NCBI GenBank assembly: GCA_031763025.1
Contig: JASSKH010000021.1
Coordinates: 5,040,611-5,104,610, forward strand
Direction: 5' to 3'
DNA length: 64,000 nt
DNA from: Macrocystis pyrifera
Lineage: Eukaryota; Sar; Phaeophyceae; Laminariales; Laminariaceae
Shown here: in pieces, positions 43,960 to 52,664 of the stretch
Layout of the letters: each line of letters begins with the position of its first letter
How positions within the stretch are numbered: the stretch's first letter is position 1
Program-made: the position numbers and the translations under genes
The notes under the pieces: model-generated
Databases searched by the model: none
Told to the model about the DNA's origin: nothing
Seen by the model: only the letters and a program-made list of their open reading frames with translations

Positions 43960-45525
43960 CTGCGATGCATACGAGCAGGGGAAAAGAGTCCGGGGGGGGG
44001 GGCGAGGGGACGAACGCTATTATTATAGGAAACCCCTTTATTTACACGAAAATCATAGTTTAATAGTGTCAAGTCTAATATCTAGTGGTTGGTCCCTAAA
44101 GCGCGGGTCTGGGTGAGTTGTTAGGGGGTTACTGCTGTAAGTTTTCGGAAGTTTCTTGATACTTGTATCACGAAGTTGCCCCCCCGGCGGTCCCTTCGCG
44201 GGGTGCGGTCCTCCATTAGCAGCGGCCTCCGGTAGCCTTTCAGGTGGCCTCCGCCCCCCCCCTCCGGGGGGCTGCAACCGCTAACTAGTGCCCTGTTGTA
44301 TAGGAGTACTGCAGTTGTACCCCCGAGCAAACGTCGGCGACTAGTTCAGGCTCAGGCGACGCACTGCAGCAACAAGAGCACAGCAACACATAGCACACAG
44401 CACAACGCACAGAAGGAGTAGTTCAAGTCGCCGAGACGGCTCTACAAAGCAGCAAATCGCAAATATAGGAGGATCAAAGCAACACGTGCTCTAAATATTA
44501 GGCATGTAAGATACTGGCAATCGGTAATTATCGGTGCTTCAAACCCGTATGATTTTTTTGCGGTACGGGCCCGTATTAAACTATTCATTGAATTTCGAAA
44601 ACATTTGTTTTCGTTTGATTGGATTTGACTTGGTTTGCATTTGGCCGGTCTAAAAGTTGAATCACCAAGCCGGCATTTTGAATCGAAATTCGAAAAAAAA
44701 AATGAATTCAACAAGAAAGACTCCTTTCTCTTTTCGTGCCGATCATTTGGGGAGTTTGCTCAACTCGACGTGGCATGCTCCATGAAACCGAAGCAAGCCA
44801 CGCAAACTTGAGCCGTGTGGTCGACTGCTTCAGAGGCGAGATCCATCATTCCCGAGAGGTATGGCCACCGGAGCAGCCGCAGCGCGAGGTCCGACGGCCC
44901 CCATTACGGGGGTCCATAGTTATTAGGACTTACGGTATACACAAAACCCTATATATTCACCTATTTTTACTAACACTATTTGGTCCTATTTACTATGATC
45001 TCCCGTAATAGCACAGAGTAAACCACACGCGGCGCCTCAAAAACCACAAGGCCGTCGCAAAGCCAGTTTTTTCATCCATCTTTGCCTCCAAAACCACGCC
45101 AGAACCGAACAGGTCGCGACTTCGCTCAGAAGCTTGATCGCTATATCCCCGTCGCTGCTGCCCGCGTGGGGCTGCGAGGCTGCGCCAGCCACCCAAGACA
45201 TCCCAAGAGCGATAGCCTCTCAGCCGGTGCCTGCAGAAATAATCTGCTGCTGGCCGTGGCGCCCCAGGAAGGACGCAGGCCATCGCTCGCTCGTTGGTTG
45301 CCCACGGGCCCACGGGTGTCCGCGGGCCCTTGTGCGTTATTCGATGTTTTCAACGCAATACGTGATTTCTCGACAGGGATCCAAGCACGCTTTGTCACCG
45401 AACTAATATTCAAATCAAATTCAAACGTTTTATGCTTCAAATTGGACACAAAAAAGCACTGGTTAATACGGGCCCTGCGGCGGAAAACGCCTCCATACAC
45501 ACTGGAGACCCCTGGAAGATGTTCA
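43960..45525. other. Upstream of the AlkB-like gene; no gene recognised
   Basis: It should hold the missing 5' exon and promoter of the minus-strand AlkB-like gene. Bases 44180-44285 are C/G-rich with a CCCCCCTCCGGGGGG-type foldback. The minus-strand frames 44330-44121 and 45313-44993 are possible but unsupported candidates for the missing exon. No transposon protein seen. Confidence 0.35.
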
Positions 45526-45795
45526 GTACGGATTAGAGTTGCACCCCGGCCTCAACATTTGGAACCGGGTACCCGACCGGGTGAGGGGGGGTTTAGCTGG
45601 AACCGGAACCAAAACCGGGTACGCGGGTCCCGGCAGACACGGGTACCCGGGTACCCTGCTACCCGGATACCCGGATTACCATACATCATTTGCTCCCCTT
45701 TTAGCGTTTAAGCGGCGGCGGGTAAGGCGGGCACGGGTACTCGGGTACCCGGGTACCCGGGATACCATACACTATTTGCTCCCCTTTTAGCTTTC
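45526..45795 (+). repeat. GGGTACCC-rich repeat, right-facing copy
   Basis: It begins TTAGAGTTGCACCCC and contains many overlapping GGGTACCCGG palindromes. A ~75-bp segment ending CATTTGCTCCCCTTTTAGC is tandemly duplicated (45675-45705 and 45765-45795). The reverse complement of its first part is at 46535-46692. Confidence 0.75.
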
Positions 45796-46534
45796 GAGTG
45801 GCGGCTTGCTAAGGCTGAAGGTGGGCAGGCATGACTTCATTTCGCCTCTCTCGATGAATCATGCCAAAGAAGGCGGCAGGAGGCAACTAGGTAACAAGGG
45901 GTATTCTCTGTGGAATCGAGTAGAGAGGTTGGGAGTGGGGAGTTGAAATGAAAGCGAAATCATGGAATGCAATTGTCCTTCCAACCGTATTTCGCTCGTC
46001 AAGTCATCATATCAGGAAGATCCTTCGAACCAAATCGGTTGCATCAAACAAATCATGAGACAAAAACCCACACACCCAGAAACAACGAAGTAAGTGAAAA
46101 GAAAGCTGGGGATTTCTTCGCACATAAATATCAAAACTCAAAACAGACCTCGCTGTAAAAATCCCAAAAATATAGGAACCCAGACCGATAGCCATCCAAT
46201 CATCTCATCAAACATCCAATATCAACCCCGCGGGGAAACCATGGTGCTCGATCTCATTCAGTGCCACAATCGCATCGGTCTCTCTGCCAACAGCAACATC
46301 GAAAGGTTGGGACTCCTTGTGAGTGGTTTATCTATCTGCTATCTCCTGGTTCATGGTTGAGTAGGGCCGCTTACGCTGGTCGGGGTATCGTGTATGTGTG
46401 TAGTGTGTTGCGCGAAGGCAGGTATGGGTATTCTCTATTCTCGGTCTGTAGTCTGCAGGGACGAGAGGCGAAGGGGCGCAGCTGCTGCAGCGTACGCATA
46501 AATCAGTGTTGTAGTATACCCCAGTCTTGGGGGC
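45796..46534. other. Between the two GGGTACCC repeats; nothing recognised
   Basis: Ordinary-complexity DNA with short open frames only. It may be the interior of one element of which the GGGTACCC repeats are the ends. Confidence 0.3.
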
Positions 46535-46692
46535 GCTCCGTATGGAACAAATGACGGGTACCCGGTTACCCGGGGTACAAATACCCGCGATTCCGTGAGT
46601 TGGGCCGGGACGGTTCCGGTTCCGACGGTTCCGGGTACCCGCCACCGGGTACCCGGTTCTGAGACAGACGGGGTGCAAAACTCTAGCACGGA
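46535..46692 (-). repeat. GGGTACCC-rich repeat, left-facing copy
   Basis: This is the reverse complement of 45526-45670: GGGTACCCGG palindromes, then GGGGTGCAAAACTCTA matching the TAGAGTTGCACCCC start of the other copy. The two copies face each other, ~750 bases apart, and share palindrome-rich interiors. Confidence 0.7.
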
Positions 46693-46911
46693 TTATCGGC
46701 GGTTTTCTTTGACTGGAGATAGATGGTAATAGTGCATGCACCCCCTCTCTCCTTGAAAGCTTTGCAATACGTTTTCAGACAGCGGTAATGGCGAGCGGTA
46801 ATGGCACTCGCCTAAAACCACACCGGTAACTACCGGTCCGTCACATCATCCTGCCAAGTATATACCAGGTATGTACCTGGTATGCACGTTGCTACGCTAC
46901 GTATCACACCT

Positions 46912-47163
46912 CGGACAGATCACGATCTATCTGATCTGTCTACAGTAGATCATCTAGTTCCTCGCCTGCCGTTGTGAGAAGTTGTGCGGGATCTATCTGC
47001 GCAGTACAGATCCCACCAAGGAAGCATGTGCTACTCGTAGATCATGCAGAATATACGGGTCCCACCAGCCCACCAGGCAACATGAGCTTAAAAGTACTGT
47101 AGATTGCTGACTGTATACTTGTACGAGACCGGGATTAGATCTGCCTTGAACTATCTAGATCAT
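46912..47163 (+). repeat. Dispersed repeat shared with 13742-13957
   Basis: Shared in order with 13742-13957: TCGGACAGATCACGATCTAT, GTTCCTCGCCTGCCGTTGTG, TTGTGCGGGATCT, GCAGTACA, and TCTGCCTTGAACTATCTAGA. It contains several AGATC/GATCT palindromic words. Non-coding. Confidence 0.7.
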
Positions 47164-47975
47164 CCAGGGGGAATGATCTGCAGATGGTTTGTCTGACGAG
47201 GTGCGTATACTTTGTCACAACAGCACCGGTGTAACATCCAAGACAAGACACGACCCCCCCTTGGGCGAAATTCCGACTCGATTCCCTCCAATGCGAAGGA
47301 CGGGCAAGGTAAGGCGTCATCGGCTTCCACACCTTGGACGTCGATGCTTCGTCCGTCACTTGAGGACACGAGGTCTTGCGCGGCGGAATGTCTGTCATCT
47401 GCAGCCTCCCCTGCTGCTTCCTCTGTGGATGGACAAGAGGATGCCCTCGCGCGCTTCTTTCCTACCGTGGACATCCAGCCAGACCCAGACTACTTTGTAC
47501 ACGCTGCTGTACCCGATTCAGATAACAGGATGGCATCCCCCACAGACAGCAGAGAGAAAAAACTGGGAGCACGAACAACGAACGACGAGAAGCACACGCA
47601 CAGTGCAGTAGACAAATAGCCGATAAACCCAAGCGCCAGCAACCGAAACACCCCAACTCCGAACACCAGCACAATGCGGCACGGGCGTGGCCAACACGAA
47701 CACACGGGCACTCAACACTTCACCTCCCGACTTGAGCTTTTCGAATTTCGACCCACCTCCAAGCCTTCAAGCTCCACTACAGCCAGTTGTCCAAGCTCCA
47801 AGCTTCGAAAGCGAGTAAAGTTGGCCAATCACATCGCTACATATGAAATGTATTGCGCCGCTATTTCGTTTGCGCCGCGTCCTATTCGCTCCGCCCTCGA
47901 CACGCTCTCTTGACATGCGGCCATGCCATCCCGTCAGCGCTCAACCAACTCACGGGGAACAGAGCGGAGCCCAAG
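47164..47975. other. Unassigned stretch with a Ser/Ala-rich open frame
   Basis: The plus-strand frame 47212-47619 (135 aa, with SSAASPAASSVDGQEDALAR) and an overlapping minus-strand frame (47474-47160) are both open. Neither matches a family I know. Could be a gene fragment or chance in GC-rich sequence. Confidence 0.25.
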
Positions 47976-48311
47976 ATGGACCGCGGAAGGCAAACACGGC
48001 CGCGGAAGGTCGCCAGCCTCCTCCTGCGGTCGGTCGCCGTGCTCGGCAGCATCGCCCTCAGTGAAGGGCTTGGTGTGTTGTCGTTTGGTCGACAGCTGAC
48101 ATCATGCGGCTCTGTGGCCCAGGTGGGACGGCCTTCTCGAAGCCAGCTAGCGTGCCAAGCGGTTGAATGCGGTGGTATGGAGCCAGGCTGGAAAGGGGTC
48201 GAACAAAGGGAAATCATGGGTGCGGGCGGCATGCAGCAGCAGCAGCAGCAGCAGCAGCCGTGGCCGGCGGATGCGCCTGCCACCTCTGCACAATTGCTAG
48301 CGTCGTTCAAG
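47976..48311 (+). CDS. Possible first exon with a signal/targeting peptide and poly-Gln
   Basis: From ATG at 47976 the frame runs 112 codons to AAG at 48311, followed by GTCAGT, a fair splice donor in phase 0. The N-terminus is basic then hydrophobic (RKVASLLLRSVAVLGSIALS), like a secretory or organelle-targeting peptide, and a (CAG)8 run encodes eight Gln near the end. Beyond the putative donor no next exon is evident before the LINE at 49071-50105, so the gene could be interrupted or run in unrecognised exons. Function is unknown; this is a tentative call. Confidence 0.35.
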
Positions 48312-48504
48312 GTCAGTACATCGTCTTTCAAAATACTCTTTTTGAATACCGGTACGTATGTATTGCTGTTCCCGACGTGCCAGGTCACCAGGTCTGATGT
48401 AGGTAGCAGCTCCCTCTACTACTGCTTTATGTACGTATATACTGCATCATGTGCCATGTTGATACTCGCCTCGCATGTGTGTGTGTGTGTGTTCTTCACA
48501 TCAA

Positions 48505-48600
48505 ACCGTTCTTCTACTGGTCGACATCCAGCAAGCCCAGTGTCCGTGCTGATTCTTCACCCTAGAAAGATACGAGCTCTGTGGTCACAGACTACGACAC
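48505..48600 (+). repeat. Short dispersed repeat shared with 2385-2507
   Basis: GTCGACATCCAGCA, CAGTGTCCGTGCTGATTC and CTGTGGTCACA are in the same order as at 2385-2507. Confidence 0.5.
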
Positions 48601-48609
48601 AGAGATAAC

Positions 48610-49070
48610 ACACCGTAATGCGTTAATAGCCTACGCAATACCATGCCTTCGCACTAGGTGCGGCCGACACAACATACATACATACGCCAGCAACCAAAAT
48701 ACACCATAAAGAAAGAGAAGCAACGAAGAAACCAAACCGAAAAAGAACAAGAAAAAGAAAAAGAAAAGGAGAAGAATCCCAAATAAATAAATAAAATGGG
48801 AAGCCAAAGCTCAGACACATACATACTTACCCCGAGCGTGAGCCAAAAGGGACGTGCAAGGGGAAAGATACGAGAAGGAAAAAGGGGACTATGCATCCCG
48901 GTGAACACTTAACTAAGTAAAAAGAGCAATAGTGAGTGGGCCAAAATACGCTCGTCACCCACCCACTATGTAGTACTTCTTTCATAAGGATAAGAAGGGA
49001 AAAAAATCAAAATGCATACCGAACGGCCGCAGCAGTTGGCGGTACGAGTAGCAAAGAAAAGTTCAACCTA
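48610..49070. other. 3' flank of the minus-strand LINE
   Basis: A/G-rich on the plus strand (48700-48800, pyrimidine-rich on the minus strand), like the T-rich tails of the LINEs at 6575 and 9546, so it is probably the 3' untranslated part of the LINE fragment that follows. Confidence 0.4.
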
Positions 49071-50104
49071 TTAGTCGGCCTGGTACCTTGCTACCCTATC
49101 TGCGGTCTCTCTGCTACTCTCTTCTACCGCGGTTTCCCTTCTACTCCTCCTGTCCCCCCCCCCCCTGCCCCCATACACTTGTACGGTGTTCCTTCTACCC
49201 CTCCTGCTGTTACCCCTCCCCCCATTCCCTCTAATACTACCTGCAGCGGATGCACGGCGCTGTCTACTCAGCTTTGCCTCAGCCTCATGCCACCTGCCCA
49301 TGAACTGTTCAGCTGTTTCGAGGATTCCCCGGTACCACTTTCCCGTCCGTTTTGCTGCGGTGGGCCACAGTGCGGTCCCAACTCCAAAGACTAAGGGGGA
49401 GTCTTCCGTTGATCCCTCGGTGGCTTTGAACACTCTAAGGTCCTCAGCAATGGCCCTAGGCCAAGTCTTGGGCTGCCCGCCTGGTTTCGGGCTCCCCCCA
49501 CCAGCGATCGTGCCGAACATCAACCGACTGGGCAATCGCCCCTCGTGTTGCCGCACCACAGCCCCCGCAAAGAAGAGTCGCCCTTTACGGATGATCGTTT
49601 CGATACTTTCGCATCGTGTTATCCTGAGCGCCTTCGCATACGAGAGGGTGGTGTGGTCGGTGCGTAGTCGGCGCCGGAAACCAATGACTCGCAGAAGGAC
49701 TTCGTGGTGGGCTGATCGAAGCTTGGCGAAGTGGTCCGCATTGAGGGTCCACGTCACGCAGCCGTACAGCAAGGTCTCAATCACCTCGGCCTTCAGCATC
49801 CGGACTTTCAGACTAAGCGGTGCGTTCGTCCTATCGTACAGTTCCGGACCATACCGTTTGAGGCATGCCCGCATCAGACGGATTCGTCGCTCGATTTCGA
49901 AGGAGAGGTCAGCGTTCTCGTGGATAATGCCTCCTAGGTACAAAAACTGGGTCGTCTGTTTATACTTTTGGCCTGCAGCTTCGATCGCGAGCGGTGAGGT
50001 GGTAAACGTCTGATCCGGTGTTCGAAGGAGCATCGTCTCTGTCTCTGTCTTCTTCTCATGTACCAGGATGTAGTGGCACGCACTGGTATACTGGTATCAT
50101 ATGC

Positions 50105-50105
<1 letters not shown>
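49071..50105 (-). pseudogene. LINE reverse transcriptase C-terminal part, 5' truncated
   Basis: The open frame 50033-49071 (320 aa) can be read upstream to about 50100 (HYILVHEKKTETETMLLRTP, the post-YADD VxxxKTE motif). It continues with FLYLGGIIHENADLS, LKVRMLKAEVIETLLYGCVTW, RRLRTDHTTLSYAKALR and EQFMGRWHEAE, and ends in a Gly/Arg-rich tail. It is closely related to the LINE at 7300-9500 (KVRMLRAEVIETLPYGCATW). The catalytic domain is missing: the copy is cut off just 3' of YADD, as expected for incomplete reverse transcription. It abuts the poly(T) of another element at 50112. Confidence 0.9.
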
Positions 50106-50111
<6 letters not shown>

Positions 50112-50136
<25 letters not shown>

Positions 50137-50138
50137 TC
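50112..50138 (-). repeat. Poly(A) of a minus-strand element, split by the LTR insertion
   Basis: A run of 23 T followed by AATCCT directly precedes the LTR. The same junction (poly(T)-AATCCT-CCGGCGGATTG) is seen at 60544-60571, and the flank beyond the 3' LTR (CTCAGGCGGATTG) continues it. So the LTR element inserted a few bases from the poly(A) end of a minus-strand retro-sequence that extends rightwards from 60338. Confidence 0.7.
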
Positions 50139-50142
50139 CTCA

Positions 50143-50532
50143 TGTGGAAGCCAGGGTCGGAGATATCGTAGATCTCGTAATACGCACGCGCGAAGGACAC
50201 GTCACCGGTCAAGCAATATCAAATCTCGGGTCACGAGCGGTCTCACGTCATTGACGGTGTAGACCCGTCCTCGGGAGATAAGCTATCGGGAGATACGTAA
50301 TCCGCCGCAGACTCTGGGGTAACCAAAAAGGTCCCCCACCGAGTCAGACTAGCTCTAGCATCTCCTTGCTAAATATCAACGAAGAACTTTGCTCGGCTTA
50401 CGTCGGCCGTAACGACGGCTACAAGGGACCCTCGCTCCGCGACCTCATCACGGCGACTTCTCCGCGACATCTACGCTACGACATCTCCGCGACGACCTCG
50501 GTACGAACGACTAGCGAAGGTACTACATTACA
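50143..50532 (+). repeat. 5' LTR
   Basis: Begins TGTGGAAGCCAGGGTCGG and ends GGTACTACATTACA, so TG...CA. It matches the 3' LTR except for five substitutions (first at 50166: T here, G in the 3' LTR). Confidence 0.95.
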
Positions 50533-50533
50533 T

Positions 50534-50562
50534 TGGTGACCACCGTGGGATTCGAACCCACG
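50534..50562 (+). promoter_or_regulatory. Primer-binding site, unusually long tRNA complement
   Basis: TGGTGACCACC, one base after the LTR, starts a 29-base stretch complementary to the 3' end of a tRNA including CCA, the acceptor strand and the whole T-arm (complement of GTGGGTTCGAATCCCAC). The usual site is 11-18 bases. Reading further on the minus strand, GATCACC at 50603-50597 can pair with the acceptor GGTGGTC, so 67 bases here resemble a tRNA lacking most of its D-arm. Confidence 0.75.
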
Positions 50563-50586
50563 AGTACGAATACATGACGACCTGAA

Positions 50587-52220
50587 CATCGAGGTGATCA
50601 ACTGTCGATCAGGTCCAGGGGAGGCACCGGGTGACAGCGGATGCGTACGTAGTCGGAGGTGGGGTGGGGGTTCCGCATAAGGCGTTCGTCTCGTGTTTTT
50701 TAGCCCGAGTACGAGATGCTTGGTATGTGAGGGAGGGGTCTTCACGGATGAGTTCAACTCGTATCGGGGGAATCAAGCCGTTTTCGAAGGTAGCCATCAG
50801 TGAGGTTTGCCACGCGTGCTTGTACGGCGAGACGTTAGGGGGAGCGGTGCGTTTGGCTTCAGCCAAGAGTCGTGCATAAGCTTGAGTTACTCTCAGTCCG
50901 TAAGAGTCGACAGACTCATTACTCCCTTGCTTGAGGTTAGCGATGGTGCGAGCGAGCAAGACGATGCGGTTGACTGGGCTGAACAAATTTGTGAAGGCGT
51001 TGGTCCAGTCACGGTAAGAGCGGGGGGCTCGGAGTTCGAGAGCGTCCTCATCATTGGTTAGTTCGACCAGTTCTTTGTCGGTTCGCCACTCTAAGGTCTC
51101 GCATTGCAGCTGCTTCATGGTGGTGGCTGGCTGCTTCACCGCTGACTAGGAGGGGGAGGTACTTGACTGCGTGGTGGTCTATAGTTGCGTCCGGTGTATT
51201 GTCAGGTGAGTGTAAGCGGATGCGAGAGCGGAAGAGTGCCATGATTTCGGGCACGTCTTCCGAGGGTGATCCGACCAGTTTCAGTGAAGGCGGAAGGTCT
51301 GTCTTTTTGATGGAAAACTTTCCGTGATCAATCGGCTGAGTCGAGATTCTAGTTGACTGGCTATTACTAGTCTCTTCACTTACAGCAGAGGGTGTACGTG
51401 CTGGTTGCGTCACGAAGGAAGTGGCAGGTGGGGCTACAGCAGAGGATGTACGTACTGGTTGCTGCGAGGGAGCGTTGGTGGATGGGGACACAGCAGAGGA
51501 TGTACGTGCTGCTTGCGTTACAGCAGAGGGTGTAGGTGCTGCGGGCAAGGGCTGGCTAGATGGGTCGGGGGGGGAGTGGCTGCTGCTGTCAGAACTGCTC
51601 GACCGCTGAATCGGGGTGGCCGCGTCAGTTTGTGTGGTTGCGACCCCGGCGAAAGCTACATCGAGATTCTGTGTGGGCAATACCGAGACTCCTCTCACCT
51701 CTCCCATCTGGGCAGCTGTAGGTCCGTCCACGGAGCGTGCGTTCGTCGGCATGACCAGTTGCAGCACCCAGGCTGGCGGAGTGGTGCCGTTTAACATGCA
51801 GCATCGAAGGCACGCTGCTGTTTCCAGGCGAACGGGATCACCGGGGGGATAGGGATTCGGTCCCGCCAGAACGTCCTCCGCCAGTCCGGAGGCTGAGGCG
51901 GTCTCCTCAATGGGTCGTTCTTGGTTACTGCCGGGGTCGCTAGACTCCTCGTCGCCGGGGCTGGGGCTGGGCTCCTCGGCTGCAGGCTCCTCGGCTGCAG
52001 GCTCCGTTGCGGCAAGGTCCCCGTCGGCGGACGCCAGATCGTCGGAGAAATTGGCGTCCGTGTCTCTGATGGAGGCCGCTTCAGCCGCCAGGCGTGTCTT
52101 CGTCCGCTGCTTCTTCGATCTACCTCCTGAGCGTGGCATTTTCCAAAACCAAGGTGGTCACCAATTGTTAAGGTCTTAGTCCGTTGGGCTAAAGGTAAAA
52201 GGTTAACCCATCGCCCACCC
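50587..52220 (-). repeat. Left arm of a 1.6-kb palindrome (inverted gag and leader)
   Basis: Reverse complement of 52584-54205. The arms differ in length by 12 bases (1634 versus 1622), and this is fully accounted for by three indels seen by eye: 7 bases absent from the right arm near 53123, 4 bases extra in the left arm near 51117, and 1 base extra near 50629. Otherwise only scattered substitutions are seen. It includes the end of a ~75-bp LTR-like repeat, a TGGTGACCACC primer-binding site and gag. Confidence 0.9.
50610..52139 (-). pseudogene. Inverted gag copy
   Basis: The frame 52139-51051 starts MPRSGGRSKKQRTKTRLAAE and continues through the acidic (AAEEPAAEEPSPSPGDEES) and Ser/Thr-rich regions without the frameshift seen in the plus-strand gag. 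A 4-base insertion (AGCC duplicated) near 51117 shifts the frame; the capsid-like part continues in 51139-50609 (DALELRAPRSYRDWTNAFTN) and is cut at 50609. Lying in reverse just behind the 5' LTR, it cannot be translated from the normal transcript. Confidence 0.85.
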
Positions 52221-52293
52221 CAGAAATTGGAACCGCGTATTGGTGTCACGCGTCGACCCGTATATATATCCGGTCCGTTCCAGGGGGGGAGAG

Positions 52294-52638
52294 TGTTATG
52301 AGGCTTAGATTGGGTAGTAGGCGATTGGTTAACCTTTTACCTTTAGCCCAACGGATTAAGACCTTAACAAATGGCGACGACGGCAGAACATGGGTCGTTG
52401 GTCGTGAGTTCGAATCTCACGTCCACCATGAAATCGCTTTTTAAAGAAAAGTTAATTTCCTCATGTCAAGAATCTGAAAAAATACTTCTGGATCCCCAGA
52501 AATTGGAACCGCGTGTTGGTGTCACGCGTCGACCCGTATATCCGGTCCGTTCCAGGGGGGGAGAGTGTAACGAGGCTTAGATTGGGTGGGCGATGGGTTA
52601 ACCTTTGACCTTTAGCCCAACGGACTAAGACCTTAACA
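52294..52638 (+). mobile_element. Miniature LTR element (TRIM-like) at the palindrome centre
   Basis: Two ~75-bp repeats (52294-52369 and 52566-52638), both TG...CA (TGTTATGAGGC / TGTAACGAGGC to GACCTTAACA), flank ~196 bases. Each is preceded by the same polypurine tract (CCAGGGGGGGAGAG) and followed two bases later by TGG plus a primer-site-like sequence (TGGCGACGACGG; TGGTGACCACC). The interior holds a tRNA-like 3' half. This is the structure of a terminal-repeat retrotransposon in miniature, or of two LTRs left from tandem elements. No target duplication flanks it. Confidence 0.6.
52399..52428 (+). tRNA. tRNA 3'-half-like sequence ending in CCA
   Basis: GTGAGTTCGAATCTCAC is a perfect T-arm (5-bp stem, TTCGAAT loop), followed by GTCCACCA. 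No matching 5' acceptor strand is found upstream, so this is a fragment. A CCA end is added after transcription in eukaryotes and so suggests a copy made from a tRNA, for example during retrotransposition. Confidence 0.5.
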
Positions 52639-52640
52639 AT

Positions 52641-52651
52641 TGGTGACCACC
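52641..52651 (+). promoter_or_regulatory. Inner primer-binding site
   Basis: TGGTGACCACC, two bases after the short repeat ending CTTAACA and 14 bases before the gag start. It is identical to the first 11 bases of the outer site at 50534. Confidence 0.7.
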
Positions 52652-52664
52652 TTGGTTTTGGAAA

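Noticed and set aside
47212-47619. 135-codon plus-strand frame as a gene
   Set aside because: Open on both strands, no recognisable domain, no clear splice or start context; kept only as a note in the region entry.
49186-50013. 275-codon plus-strand frame
   Set aside because: Antisense shadow of the LINE frame on the minus strand, which carries clear reverse transcriptase motifs.
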